Positions 7,849-15,631 are shown, counted from the stretch's first letter. The stretch is DNA of 21,231 nucleotides from Candidatus Omnitrophota bacterium (GCA_018814505.1 JAHIZQ010000182.1:1-21231), one strand, 5' to 3'. Notes: generated by a model not told the origin, from the letters alone. Numbers and translations: made by a program.

Positions 7849-8034
7849 ATGAATAATTTTAAGGGACTACGGGATAAAATTGATGATGTTTGTTGTTGTA
7901 GAAAGATAAATCTTTTTGTTAATCAAATCAGTTTAATTGTTAAGAGCACTTTGTGCGTTACTGCCACCATGGGCCTCGCGTATTTTTTCTCTAGAGTATT
8001 CCAAGCAAAAGCAAAACAATATAATCCAAGTTAA
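7849..8034 (+). CDS. Small membrane peptide, 61 residues, unrecognised
   Basis: The frame encodes 61 residues with a cysteine triplet (C15-C17, DDVCCCRKI) followed by one probable membrane-spanning or amphipathic segment at about 28-50 (SLIVKSTLCVTATMGLAYFF) and a basic C-terminus. GGAGA stands eight bases before the ATG, good support for translation. The stop is 21 bases before the next gene, with which it is probably cotranscribed and translationally linked. I cannot assign a family. The position directly before a PLP oxoamine synthase suggests a membrane helper or anchor for that enzyme, but this is a guess. A chance frame is possible because of the small size. Confidence 0.5.
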   Translation: MNNFKGLRDKIDDVCCCRKINLFVNQISLIVKSTLCVTATMGLAYFFSRVFQAKAKQYNPS

Positions 8035-8055
8035 AAAGGTAGGTAGGGATAGCGT

Positions 8056-9381
8056 ATGGATGATTTGACTCAGCAAAAGCTAATATCGGATATTTGCGAA
8101 AATCAAAAACGCGTATGCGGGCTGGATTCAGACAATCATACATTAGCTGATTTTGTTTCAATGCAGGATGAGGACCTTTTTGCTAAGACGCGGGCGTGTT
8201 ATGCTTACATTGAAGATTGGAAAAATAAGGGTACTTATAATCTCAGGCGCAAAATTTGTTCAAAATGTGATAATCGTGTAATGGTTTCTGATGGCAGTTC
8301 AAATGTACAACGCAGTATGATTATGATGTCTTCAAATAGTTATTTGGGATTAACCTCTCATCCAAAGGTGATAGAGGCCGGACAAAAAGCCATAAGTAAA
8401 TATGGAGGAGGAATGAGCGGTTCCCCGGTTTTGAACGGCACTTTTGATTTGTTAAAGGAGCTTGAAGAACGTTTGGCGGTTTTAAAAGGATGTGAAGAAG
8501 CCATGGTTTTTTCAACAGGTTATTCTGCTAATTTGGGGGCTATTGCGGGACTTATTCGTCCGAAAGATGTTGTGCTTTTGGATAGACTGGATCATGCAAG
8601 TATAATAGACGGCTGTAAATTGGCTGGTGGGAATTTCAGGACTTTTAAACATAATAATATGCAGAGTTTGGAAAAACAATTAGAGCTTTGCAGTGATAAA
8701 TTTGAAGGAAAGCTAATAGCCGTTGATGGTGTTTTCAGCATGGATGGAGATATTGTTTTTCTTCCTGAAATTCTTAAATTAGCCGAATGCTATGGGGCAA
8801 AGGTAATGGTAGATGAAGCGCACGCAACCGGTGTTCTTGGAGCGCATGGCAGAGGAACCTCGGAATGTTTTGGTTTGGAGGGAAAAGTTGATATGGAGAT
8901 GGGAACTTTTAGTAAAGCTCTTGGCGCGACAGGCGGTTTTATAGCTTCAACGAAAGAAGTTATAACATATTTAAGGCACTATGCTCGTTCGTATACGTTC
9001 TCAGCTAGTATTACTCCTTCGGTTGTTGCTACTGTTCTTGCGGGGCTAGATGTTTTGCGAGAGGAACCGGAGAGAAGAGAAAAACTTTGGTCAAACATCC
9101 ATTATATGCATGATAATTTAAAAGCGTTAGGGTATGATGTTTATCCTTCCCCTCCGGAATCGGCAATTTTGATTATTACAATTGGGAATGAAGTGAAACT
9201 GCGGCAAATGAGTAGGAGAATACATGAACTGGGAGTCTTTCTGAGTGATGTGCCTTATCCTGCCGTTCCAAAAGATAAGGGCCGGTTTAGGTTTAGCCTT
9301 ATGGCTACACACACACTTGATGACCTTGACGAAACTTTAGATGTTTTAAAAACTGTGGGCAGAGAATTTGAGGTTATATAA
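8056..9381 (+). CDS. Alpha-oxoamine synthase family PLP enzyme (serine palmitoyltransferase/AONS-like)
   Basis: Members of this family decarboxylate an amino acid and join it to an acyl thioester, giving an amino-ketone: BioF (biotin), Kbl, HemA, serine palmitoyltransferase and the autoinducer synthase CqsA. The 441-residue protein has a ~90-residue N-terminal extension, then MSSNSYLGLTSHP (91-103), a G-G-G-M-S-G-S motif, the cofactor-ring histidine H180 (RLDHASI), D253 and H256 in MVDEAHATG, and the Schiff-base lysine K287 in GTFSKALGATGG. The F-S-K-x-x-G-x-x-G-G form is nearer to serine palmitoyltransferase and CqsA than to BioF (usually T-F-G-K-A). The longer N-terminus also fits SPT-like enzymes, and no biotin genes are nearby. 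Its neighbours are an acyltransferase-like gene and a methyltransferase. Substrates cannot be fixed from sequence alone. Confidence 0.85.
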   Translation: MDDLTQQKLISDICENQKRVCGLDSDNHTLADFVSMQDEDLFAKTRACYAYIEDWKNKGTYNLRRKICSKCDNRVMVSDGSSNVQRSMIMMSSNSYLGLTSHPKVIEAGQKAISKYGGGMSGSPVLNGTFDLLKELEERLAVLKGCEEAMVFSTGYSANLGAIAGLIRPKDVVLLDRLDHASIIDGCKLAGGNFRTFKHNNMQSLEKQLELCSDKFEGKLIAVDGVFSMDGDIVFLPEILKLAECYGAKVMVDEAHATGVLGAHGRGTSECFGLEGKVDMEMGTFSKALGATGGFIASTKEVITYLRHYARSYTFSASITPSVVATVLAGLDVLREEPERREKLWSNIHYMHDNLKALGYDVYPSPPESAILIITIGNEVKLRQMSRRIHELGVFLSDVPYPAVPKDKGRFRFSLMATHTLDDLDETLDVLKTVGREFEVI

Positions 9382-9454
9382 CATTTTTCAACTTAAATGA
9401 ATTCGGAAACGGATATTGCGTTTTGACGTTCAATCTATAAAAAAAAGGGGGAGA

Positions 9455-10585
9455 ATGGATGTTTGTATTCATGAAAGCGTTAAAGACGTAGACGAAAGCA
9501 AATGGGATGTTATTGTCGGCAGAAACAGGCTGATTTGCCGGCACAAGTATATCCGGGCTGTTGAAGACTCTCAAATTAATGATTGCCGTTATTTTTATCC
9601 CGTAGTTTATGACGGAGAGGATATAATCGCGCATACTTCAGTTTATTTTATCAGTACGGAACTGGATCTTTTTGCTCAAGGCGCAACGAAAAAAATAATC
9701 CATTCAATAAGAAAAAAAAGAAAAGATTTTTGTATCTTACGTTCTCTTGAATGTGGAACGCCGATTGCTTTGGGAAATACCATATCTTTTAAAGAAGGGA
9801 TTGACCAAAGAAAAGTGTTTACCATGCTCTATGAAAAAATAGAATCTTTGGCAAAGGAAATGAAGGTTAAAGTGCTTTTGTTTCGTGATTTTAATGAAGA
9901 AGAGACGCCTTTTTATGATATTTTAAAAGACCTGGAGTATGTAAAAATTCATAATTTGCCGAATACAAAAATTGACATTAAGTGGAAAACTTTTGATGAG
10001 TATTTAAGCGCGATGCGTAGTCAGTACAGGTGGAAAATAGTCAACCGCATGAAAGATTTTTATAAGGATGATGTTTTTATGGAAATAGTAAACGAATTTT
10101 CACAATATAGCGGGGAATTGGAAAGGTTATGCCGGAATGTATATGACCAAGCAAAGGAATACAAGAGAGAACGGTTACCGGCAGTTTTTTTTGAAAATAT
10201 GGATAAGTATCTCGGGGAAAGGTCTGCTATTATCCTGGCAAAAAAAGGCAAGATTCCCATAGGGTTTACGCTTCTATTTTTTGATGATGATATTCTAATC
10301 CCCATATTTTCCGGGCTCGACTACAATTATAACTATGATTATTCTGTTTACTTTAACCTGTTATACAAATCTGTTGATGTCGCTATACAAAACAGCATGA
10401 AATGTGTGGAATTAGGGATTACGACTCTCGTCCCAAAAAAGGAAATAGGCGCGGAAGTGGTTCCGTTAAATATGTATATGAAACACTTTAATTCTTTTTT
10501 GAATAGAATTGTCCCAAAGGCATTTGACTTAATGACTCCGCAGGATAAAACAAAAGTAGTAAGAGTTTTTAAAAAAGCGGTTTAA
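9455..10585 (+). CDS. FemAB/GNAT-like N-acyltransferase (DUF482/GNAT_6 type)
   Basis: I choose the ATG at 9455 (376 residues, AAAAAGGGGGAG just upstream) over an in-frame TTG at 9416. The chain resembles the 'peptidoglycan biosynthesis/recognition' branch of the GNAT fold. An N-terminal half opens with ESKWD and RHKYIRAVED. The C-terminal half has the GNAT strand pattern SAIILAKKGKIPIGFTLLF (about 257-275), then Y-N-Y-N-Y-D-Y-S-V-Y-F-N-L-L-Y-K (290-305), a D-V-A-I-Q-N-S segment, and ELGITTLVPKKEIGAEVVPL. Such enzymes move an aminoacyl or fatty acyl group to an amine. Bacterial ceramide synthases have been described as GNAT-fold acyltransferases, so next to an SPT-like enzyme this gene may N-acylate its amino-ketone product; that is inference. 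Peptidoglycan bridge formation is the main alternative. Confidence 0.7.
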   Translation: MDVCIHESVKDVDESKWDVIVGRNRLICRHKYIRAVEDSQINDCRYFYPVVYDGEDIIAHTSVYFISTELDLFAQGATKKIIHSIRKKRKDFCILRSLECGTPIALGNTISFKEGIDQRKVFTMLYEKIESLAKEMKVKVLLFRDFNEEETPFYDILKDLEYVKIHNLPNTKIDIKWKTFDEYLSAMRSQYRWKIVNRMKDFYKDDVFMEIVNEFSQYSGELERLCRNVYDQAKEYKRERLPAVFFENMDKYLGERSAIILAKKGKIPIGFTLLFFDDDILIPIFSGLDYNYNYDYSVYFNLLYKSVDVAIQNSMKCVELGITTLVPKKEIGAEVVPLNMYMKHFNSFLNRIVPKAFDLMTPQDKTKVVRVFKKAV

Positions 10586-10605
10586 TAAATCAGGGAAACA
10601 GAAAA

Positions 10606-10638
10606 ATGAAATCACAGTTTAATGTTAAGGCTTATTGA
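10606..10638 (+). other. Possible 10-codon leader ORF in frame with the methyltransferase gene
   Basis: ATG at 10606, nine bases after AGGGA, reads MKSQFNVKAY and stops at TGA (10636-10638). One codon (GGT) later, in the same frame, comes the ATG at 10642. The main gene has only a badly placed GAGG two bases before its ATG, so its translation could depend on termination and restart from this leader. Alternatively the TGA is a recent nonsense change and the gene once began at 10606. Confidence 0.35.
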
Positions 10639-10641
10639 GGT

Positions 10642-11415
10642 ATGAAAATAAAACTTCCAAACGGATTAAATTTTTTTCTGCCTTCCAAGCGAATGCGCTC
10701 TGCTGTCCGGTTTTTGACTGGTGAAATTTTCAAAAAAAAGCGGTATTCTGCAAAGGGTTTTGAGATTAAACAGAACGATACTATTCTGGATATCGGCGCT
10801 AATATGGGGCTTTTTACTCTGTGGGCTGTGCCTCAGGCTGTGAAGGGCAAAATTATAGCTGTTGAACCGATAAGCGAGGCCATCGAAATTTTAAACAATA
10901 ATTTAAAGAACAACAATATAAAAAACGTAAATACTGTGAAAGCCGCAATTGGTACGGATGGAAAATTTATTGATTTTGTGACGTATCCGGGGTTTAATGT
11001 TATTAATCATCATTCGGCGTGGCAACCCGCGTTATATACTAAACTATTGGTACGTCTTTTTACGGCACAGCGCGACTGCAGAAAATCAAATGAAAGAGTG
11101 TGCGCTGTTTCTCTCGGCAGGATAATATCAGACTATTGCCCGGATAGGGTTAATGTCTTAAAAATAGATGCCGAGGGTTCTGAATATGAGGTTTTTAGGA
11201 ACCTTTCGAATGAAGACTTCGGTAAGATAGACAAGATCATTATGGAGTTTCATGAGTATTATCCGGGAAACAGGCATAAAGAATTGGTTTCAATTCTTGC
11301 CTCTAAAGGGTTTAATGTAAGAGTTGAAAAACCAATGTTTGATTATTATTTTGGCAAATGTGGGTTTATCTGGGCCTGGAAAGATAAAAAAAAGGAAGAA
11401 AAATGTATCCAATAA
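10642..11415 (+). CDS. FkbM-family SAM-dependent methyltransferase
   Basis: FkbM enzymes methylate hydroxyl groups on sugars, polyketides and related small molecules. The 257-residue protein has SAM motif I DIGANMGLFTLWA (50-62), an acidic residue after strand 2 (AVEPISEA, E75), and the family signature LKIDAEGSEYEVFRN (173-187), followed by IIMEFHEYYP. The N-terminal 45 residues (LPNGLNFFLPSKRMRSAV) are typical of the longer FkbM type. It overlaps the following kinase gene by 13 bases, so the two are surely on one transcript. A 10-codon in-frame leader ends just ahead of it. In context it may methylate the product of the two upstream enzymes or a surface sugar; nothing in the sequence chooses. 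Confidence 0.88.
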   Translation: MKIKLPNGLNFFLPSKRMRSAVRFLTGEIFKKKRYSAKGFEIKQNDTILDIGANMGLFTLWAVPQAVKGKIIAVEPISEAIEILNNNLKNNNIKNVNTVKAAIGTDGKFIDFVTYPGFNVINHHSAWQPALYTKLLVRLFTAQRDCRKSNERVCAVSLGRIISDYCPDRVNVLKIDAEGSEYEVFRNLSNEDFGKIDKIIMEFHEYYPGNRHKELVSILASKGFNVRVEKPMFDYYFGKCGFIWAWKDKKKEEKCIQ

Positions 11416-13070
11416 CAAAAGTGTCTGCGGATAACACAAAAACAGAATTGAATTGTCGGAACACCAAGCCGATACTTCTATATTTTGAAGAAAAATATGG
11501 AAGAGAAAAACTAAAAGATTTTATCCGTGGGACTGAGATGAATCTGGATTATTTGGAAAATCCCAATAATTGGGTGAGTTATTCCTATTATTGCGGGTTA
11601 CTCGCAAAACTTGTGGAGTATACTTCTGATCCTAGAGCTCCTTTTACAGCCGGGCTATATACCACCAGGAACGAATGTTACGGCGCGCTCGCGAATATTG
11701 TTAAGCGTTTCGGCACACCCGCGAGCACTTACAAATTAATAGCCGAAATGACATCACGATATAGTAAGTTGGGGATGTTTAACATATCAAACATTAGGAA
11801 AAACAGTTGCACTATAACCACAACTTATTACGAGCAGTTCAAACAAGACAAGAATAATTGTCTGAACGTACAAGGTATATTCAGTTCAATTCCCACTTTT
11901 TGGAATTTACCTTTGGCAAAGGTTAAAGAACTTAAATGCGCGGCGCTTGGAGACGAAGTTTGTGAATATGAAATTTTTTGGCATAACAGGGTTTCCCGTT
12001 TATTCGGTATAGTGGGAAGTATCATTGGTATTGTCTTAGCTTTTATTCTTAATATTTTGATGCCTCAAATAAATGTTTTCATTTTGAGTGTAGTTCCTTT
12101 ATTGGGTTACTTTGCCGGCAGGGCAAGGGATTACAAAATCACGTTAAAGGATTACGCGGAAATTAATGAAGCAGAAAATAAAAATCTTATGGAGTCGATA
12201 GAAACTATCGAAGAGCTTAATACGGAATTACAGAACAAGGTGGAGCAAAGAACCCATGAATTAAGTGAAAGTAATAAAGAATTGCAAAACGTATTGGATG
12301 AATTAAAAAAGAGTCAGTATCAACTTGTTCATTCTGAAAAAATGGCTTCAATAGGCCAATTAGCGGCAGGTGTAGCACATGAGATTAATAATCCAATAGC
12401 GATAATAAAAGGAAATGTGCAGTATATGCTGAAAAAACTAAATTCTATTTTAGCCGGTGGAAGTCATGAAAAGAACAGTGTTTTAGAATGTATTGAAACG
12501 TCGGAGCGGATTGTTGAGGAAACAGAAAGATGTGGAAATATTGTTTTAGGGTTATTGGAATTTAGTAGCGAAAAAGGAGGAAAAGCTTGGCCGTTAGATA
12601 TAAATGAAGAGATTTCAACAACCGTAGCACTTATTGAACACAGTTTTCTTTTAAATAAAATAAGATTGGAGCAGAAATTATCGCCAAATTTGCCCTATGT
12701 GGTAGGTGGCGGAGATCATTTAAGGCAGGTTTTTATGAATATAGCCATAAACGCTAGGGATGCAATGCCTGATGGCGGAGTTTTTACCATAGAGACAACT
12801 TACAATTCTGAATCAAAAAAAGTGGAAGTAAAACTTGTTGATACAGGTGTAGGCATACCCGCTCCATACATGAACAGGATTTTTGATCCATTTTTCACGA
12901 CAAAAAAAACAGGCAAAGGTAGTGGTCTTGGCCTAAGCATATCACATGGTATTATAAAAATTCACAAAGGAAGCTTAAACGTAAAAAGTGAAGTTGGTCA
13001 AGGTACAACTTTTCTTGTTTCATTGCCCGCGGCTGAGGATAGCCAGGTTAAAGGCATGCTTACGCAATAG
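11403..13070 (+). CDS. Membrane sensor histidine kinase with V4R-like N-terminal domain
   Basis: The 555-residue protein has a soluble N-terminal domain (about 1-195) that ends in KCAALGDEVCEYEIFW. This pattern, C-x2-L-G-D-x-x-C-x-Y-x-I-x-W, closes V4R-type small-molecule-binding domains and related sensors. Two hydrophobic stretches follow (about 198-220 and 222-240), making a hairpin in the membrane, then a coiled coil (252-305). HisKA is at about 310-390 with phospho-acceptor H326 (AAGVAHEINNP). HATPase_c has N446/N450, DTGVGIP (480-486), DPFFTTK and GKGSGLGLSISHG. With a membrane hairpin both the N-terminal domain and the kinase would face the cytoplasm, so the signal is probably internal or membrane-soluble. 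AAGGAAG precedes the ATG. The HTH-receiver protein at 7146 is a likely partner. Confidence 0.88.
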   Translation: MYPITKVSADNTKTELNCRNTKPILLYFEEKYGREKLKDFIRGTEMNLDYLENPNNWVSYSYYCGLLAKLVEYTSDPRAPFTAGLYTTRNECYGALANIVKRFGTPASTYKLIAEMTSRYSKLGMFNISNIRKNSCTITTTYYEQFKQDKNNCLNVQGIFSSIPTFWNLPLAKVKELKCAALGDEVCEYEIFWHNRVSRLFGIVGSIIGIVLAFILNILMPQINVFILSVVPLLGYFAGRARDYKITLKDYAEINEAENKNLMESIETIEELNTELQNKVEQRTHELSESNKELQNVLDELKKSQYQLVHSEKMASIGQLAAGVAHEINNPIAIIKGNVQYMLKKLNSILAGGSHEKNSVLECIETSERIVEETERCGNIVLGLLEFSSEKGGKAWPLDINEEISTTVALIEHSFLLNKIRLEQKLSPNLPYVVGGGDHLRQVFMNIAINARDAMPDGGVFTIETTYNSESKKVEVKLVDTGVGIPAPYMNRIFDPFFTTKKTGKGSGLGLSISHGIIKIHKGSLNVKSEVGQGTTFLVSLPAAEDSQVKGMLTQ

Positions 13071-13175
13071 TCTTTTAATGCAATATATTTTGCTGTTTTG
13101 TCCGTATCATCAGCGATAGCCACTTGTCATAGAAGTATACTCATCGGAATTTATTTACAAAAAACATCTGAATTG

Positions 13176-13204
13176 TTGACAAGCGAGATAAAATTAGCTA
13201 CTAT
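13176..13204 (+). promoter_or_regulatory. Promoter of the HisKA_2 / receiver-kinase pair
   Basis: A perfect TTGACA (13176-13181) and TACTAT (13199-13204, four of six) are spaced by 17 bases. It lies in the 245-base gap after the first kinase gene, so the next two kinase genes can be expressed separately from the 7146-13070 run. The predicted leader is about 105 bases. Confidence 0.55.
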
Positions 13205-13217
13205 TTGAATAGCTGTT

Positions 13218-13254
13218 TTAGATAAGAAGAAAAAATACGTCCGATTTTATCTAA
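13218..13254. other. Inverted repeat in the leader of the HisKA_2 kinase gene
   Basis: TTAGATAA (13218-13225) pairs with TTATCTAA (13247-13254) around a 21-base loop. It is just downstream of the predicted transcription start. It could be an operator for a dimeric regulator or an RNA hairpin; no T-run follows. Confidence 0.3.
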
Positions 13255-13315
13255 TGCGTGCATTTGTTAATGGTGTAGCGTATTGCTACCTGGAAAACAA
13301 TGTGAACAAAACATA

Positions 13316-14389
13316 ATGGCTAAAAATAAAAACGTAAATAGAGTTATTTCCAATAATAAATTCGATCCGAATGATTGGCGAAGCATAATAAATGTAGCCG
13401 AAGATTCAGTTATGCTTCTCGATAACAAATTTAGGATAATAAACGCGAATTCTGCCACGGCAGATTTTTTGGGTCGCGCTATTGATGAAATAATCGGTAA
13501 GCGGTGTTATAAACTGTTTCACAATACGGACAAAGTGCCGCATTATTGTGCTTTTAAAAGGGCACGGCGAACCAAAAAGCGTGAAGAAAAAGAATTATAC
13601 ATCTCTGAGAAAAAAATATGGATATCGGTTGCTCTTGACCCTGTTTTGAATAGGAATGGAAATGTTGTTAAAGCTGTACATTTTATTCGGGATATTACAT
13701 CGCGAAAAGAAAAAGAAAACAAGATGCGCGTATGCCTTTCGGAAAATCAGACTCTGCTAAAAGAGGTTCATCATCGCGTAAAAAATAACCTTCAAATTAT
13801 TTCAAGCCTGATTAACCTACAAGCGAGAAAACTGAAACATGAAAAATCTTTGCAGGAAGCGTTTAGGGAGAGCCAAACCCGTATTCGGGCTATCGCGCTG
13901 GTGCATGAAGGTCTTTATCAAAGGGAAAATTTCATAAGTATTGATTTCAGAAAATATGTTCAAAAACTTGTTTCAAATCTGTTTTTTTCCTACGAGGCAA
14001 GCCGAAAAAATATTGAATTTAAAAGCAAAATAAACAATATTTTTTTGGAATCGGATATGGCAATGTCCTGCGGATTAATAATCAATGAACTTGTGTCGAA
14101 TTCTTTAAAATATGCGTTTTTGAATGCCAAAAAAGGTTGTGTGGAAATTAATTTTTTCATGGACAAGAAAAACGATAGTTTTAGTTTGATTGTAGAAGAC
14201 GACGGATGCGGGTTTTCTGAAGGACTAAATTTGAAAGAAACAAATTCATTGGGGCTTCGCATAGTGAAGACCTTAACCAGGCAACTTGGAGGTAGTATCG
14301 GTCTTGATTGTGAACGTGGCTCGAAATTTACGGTTATTCTGAAAAACGCTTCTAGAACACTTAACGCAGTTAACCAAAAGGAGATATGA
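13316..14389 (+). CDS. PAS-domain histidine kinase, HisKA_2 type
   Basis: I take the ATG at 13316 (357 residues) as start; an in-frame TTG at 13283 would add 11 residues, and neither has a strong ribosome binding site. A PAS domain covers about 20-125 (INVAEDSVMLLDNKFRIINA, then AVHFIRDITSRKE), with C64 and a later C78 in the family position seen in metal- or redox-sensing PAS domains, unproven here. HisKA_2 follows with the box KEVHHRVKNNLQIISSLINLQ (phospho-acceptor H152), then a HATPase_c domain with N257/N262 (INELVSNSLKYAF), EDDGCGF (294-300) and SLGLRIV. There is no membrane segment, so it is a cytoplasmic sensor. The last base of its TGA is the first of the next start codon, and its likely partner is the receiver of that next protein. 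Confidence 0.87.
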   Translation: MAKNKNVNRVISNNKFDPNDWRSIINVAEDSVMLLDNKFRIINANSATADFLGRAIDEIIGKRCYKLFHNTDKVPHYCAFKRARRTKKREEKELYISEKKIWISVALDPVLNRNGNVVKAVHFIRDITSRKEKENKMRVCLSENQTLLKEVHHRVKNNLQIISSLINLQARKLKHEKSLQEAFRESQTRIRAIALVHEGLYQRENFISIDFRKYVQKLVSNLFFSYEASRKNIEFKSKINNIFLESDMAMSCGLIINELVSNSLKYAFLNAKKGCVEINFFMDKKNDSFSLIVEDDGCGFSEGLNLKETNSLGLRIVKTLTRQLGGSIGLDCERGSKFTVILKNASRTLNAVNQKEI

Positions 14390-15540
14390 TGAGTAAGCCG
14401 TCCATTCTGATTGTTGAAGACGAAACAATTGTAGCTAATGACATAAAAGATATCTTGGAGACGGCGGAGTATAATGTTTCGGGGGTGGTGTTTTCCGGTG
14501 AGCAGGCTATTAAACATATTGAAGAAAACGTACCAGATTTAGTTCTTATGGATATAAAACTAAGCGGACGGGTGGATGGTATTGACGCGGCAAAGAGAAT
14601 TTCAAATAGTTGCGATATCCCAATAGTGTATCTTACGGCTTATGGAGACAAAGAGACCTTAACCAGGGTTAAAGACACGTCAGTTTTCGGGTATGTTTTG
14701 AAACCTTTTAATGAGACTGAATTGAGTGCCGTTATTGAGGTAGCGTTTTGCCGGTACAAGACATATAAAATGCTAAAAGAGGAGAATGATAAGCTAGAAA
14801 AAATTGTTTTTACGAAAACGCGTGAATTAAGTGAAATGAAAGAAAAAGTTGAACACGCGAATTGCCTTTCGCGCGTAGGAACCCTTGTTTCAACGGTAGC
14901 GCATGAATTGAAAAATCCTGTTGCGGTTATGAAAGTAGCGCTTTATGGGATTAAGAATGATACGAAAAGGATCTTTTTTGAGCGAGACATTTCAACCATA
15001 AACACGAAAGTTTGGGAAATAGAAGAGATTATAAAAAATCTTTCAAATTATTCTAAAGCAAGAAAGTCAGTTTTTAGAAATATCGCGGTAATGGATTTTG
15101 TGAAAGAGTGTGTAAGTCAATGCGAAGAGCAGTATTGCCGGGACGACGTAAACGTCGGGATAGAGCAGGATTCTAAGTCTGACAAAATAATAGAAGCGGA
15201 TGCCGTTGGTATGATGGAACTAATTTTTAACATTCTAAACAATGCTTACCAGTCTTTTGGCGAAAGGGAGGGTGAGATCCGCATTAGAATAGATTTCGAT
15301 GAGGGAAAAAACCTGATAACCCTGATTTTTAGCGATAACGGGGAAGGGATAGATAACAATAGCTTATCGAAGGTTTTTGAGCCGTTTTTTACGTTAAAAC
15401 CGAAAGGTATCGGTCTAGGGCTTTCCGTATGCAAACAGATAGTTAAGCTTCATGGCGGAAGTATAGACATAGAAAGCGAAAAAGGCAAAGGGACAAAAGT
15501 TTCGGTGAATCTTCCCATTAGGCAATCTCTCTCCAAATAG
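14389..15540 (+). CDS. Receiver-histidine kinase hybrid (REC-HisKA-HATPase)
   Basis: The 383-residue protein begins with a receiver domain (about 4-120: acidic E10-D11, phospho-acceptor D55 in LVLMDIKLSG, T83, K105 in GYVLKPFN), continues through a coiled coil (125-160), and ends in a HisKA domain (H172 in VAHELKNP) and HATPase_c (N281/N285, SDNGEGID at 315-322, GIGLGLSVCKQIV). There is no membrane segment and no DNA-binding domain. The start at 14389 is favoured over the adjacent ATG at 14386 because AAGGAG then sits at the better distance. TGATG joins it to the upstream HisKA_2 kinase, so the pair is translationally coupled and likely forms a relay: HisKA_2 kinase to this receiver, which tunes its own kinase. 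The final output protein is not next to it. Confidence 0.88.
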   Translation: MSKPSILIVEDETIVANDIKDILETAEYNVSGVVFSGEQAIKHIEENVPDLVLMDIKLSGRVDGIDAAKRISNSCDIPIVYLTAYGDKETLTRVKDTSVFGYVLKPFNETELSAVIEVAFCRYKTYKMLKEENDKLEKIVFTKTRELSEMKEKVEHANCLSRVGTLVSTVAHELKNPVAVMKVALYGIKNDTKRIFFERDISTINTKVWEIEEIIKNLSNYSKARKSVFRNIAVMDFVKECVSQCEEQYCRDDVNVGIEQDSKSDKIIEADAVGMMELIFNILNNAYQSFGEREGEIRIRIDFDEGKNLITLIFSDNGEGIDNNSLSKVFEPFFTLKPKGIGLGLSVCKQIVKLHGGSIDIESEKGKGTKVSVNLPIRQSLSK

Positions 15541-15631
15541 TGTATAGAGTCGGCGAAAAATGTTATTAATCGGCCGTTTTTGTATAATGTAATTCACTCA
15601 TAGTTGTTTGGTAATTTTTGGCATTCTGCGA

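Noticed and set aside
8056..9381. Assignment of the PLP enzyme as BioF (biotin synthesis)
   Set aside because: The lysine motif is F-S-K-A-L-G-A-T-G-G, the N-terminus is longer than in BioF, and no other biotin gene is in the window; I keep the broader family name.
10636..10638. TGA as a recoded (sense) codon joining the leader to the FkbM gene
   Set aside because: The 7146 regulator and the HisKA_2 kinase end normally at TGA, and no selenocysteine-type hairpin is apparent; an ordinary stop is the simplest reading.
13990..14517. Minus-strand 175-codon frame
   Set aside because: It is antisense to the HATPase domain of one kinase and the receiver of the next, both with intact motifs on the + strand.
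15550..15580. Possible terminator after the receiver-kinase gene (CGGC ... CGGCCG TTTTT)
   Set aside because: Only four base pairs can form with a long loop, so I do not call it although a T-run follows.
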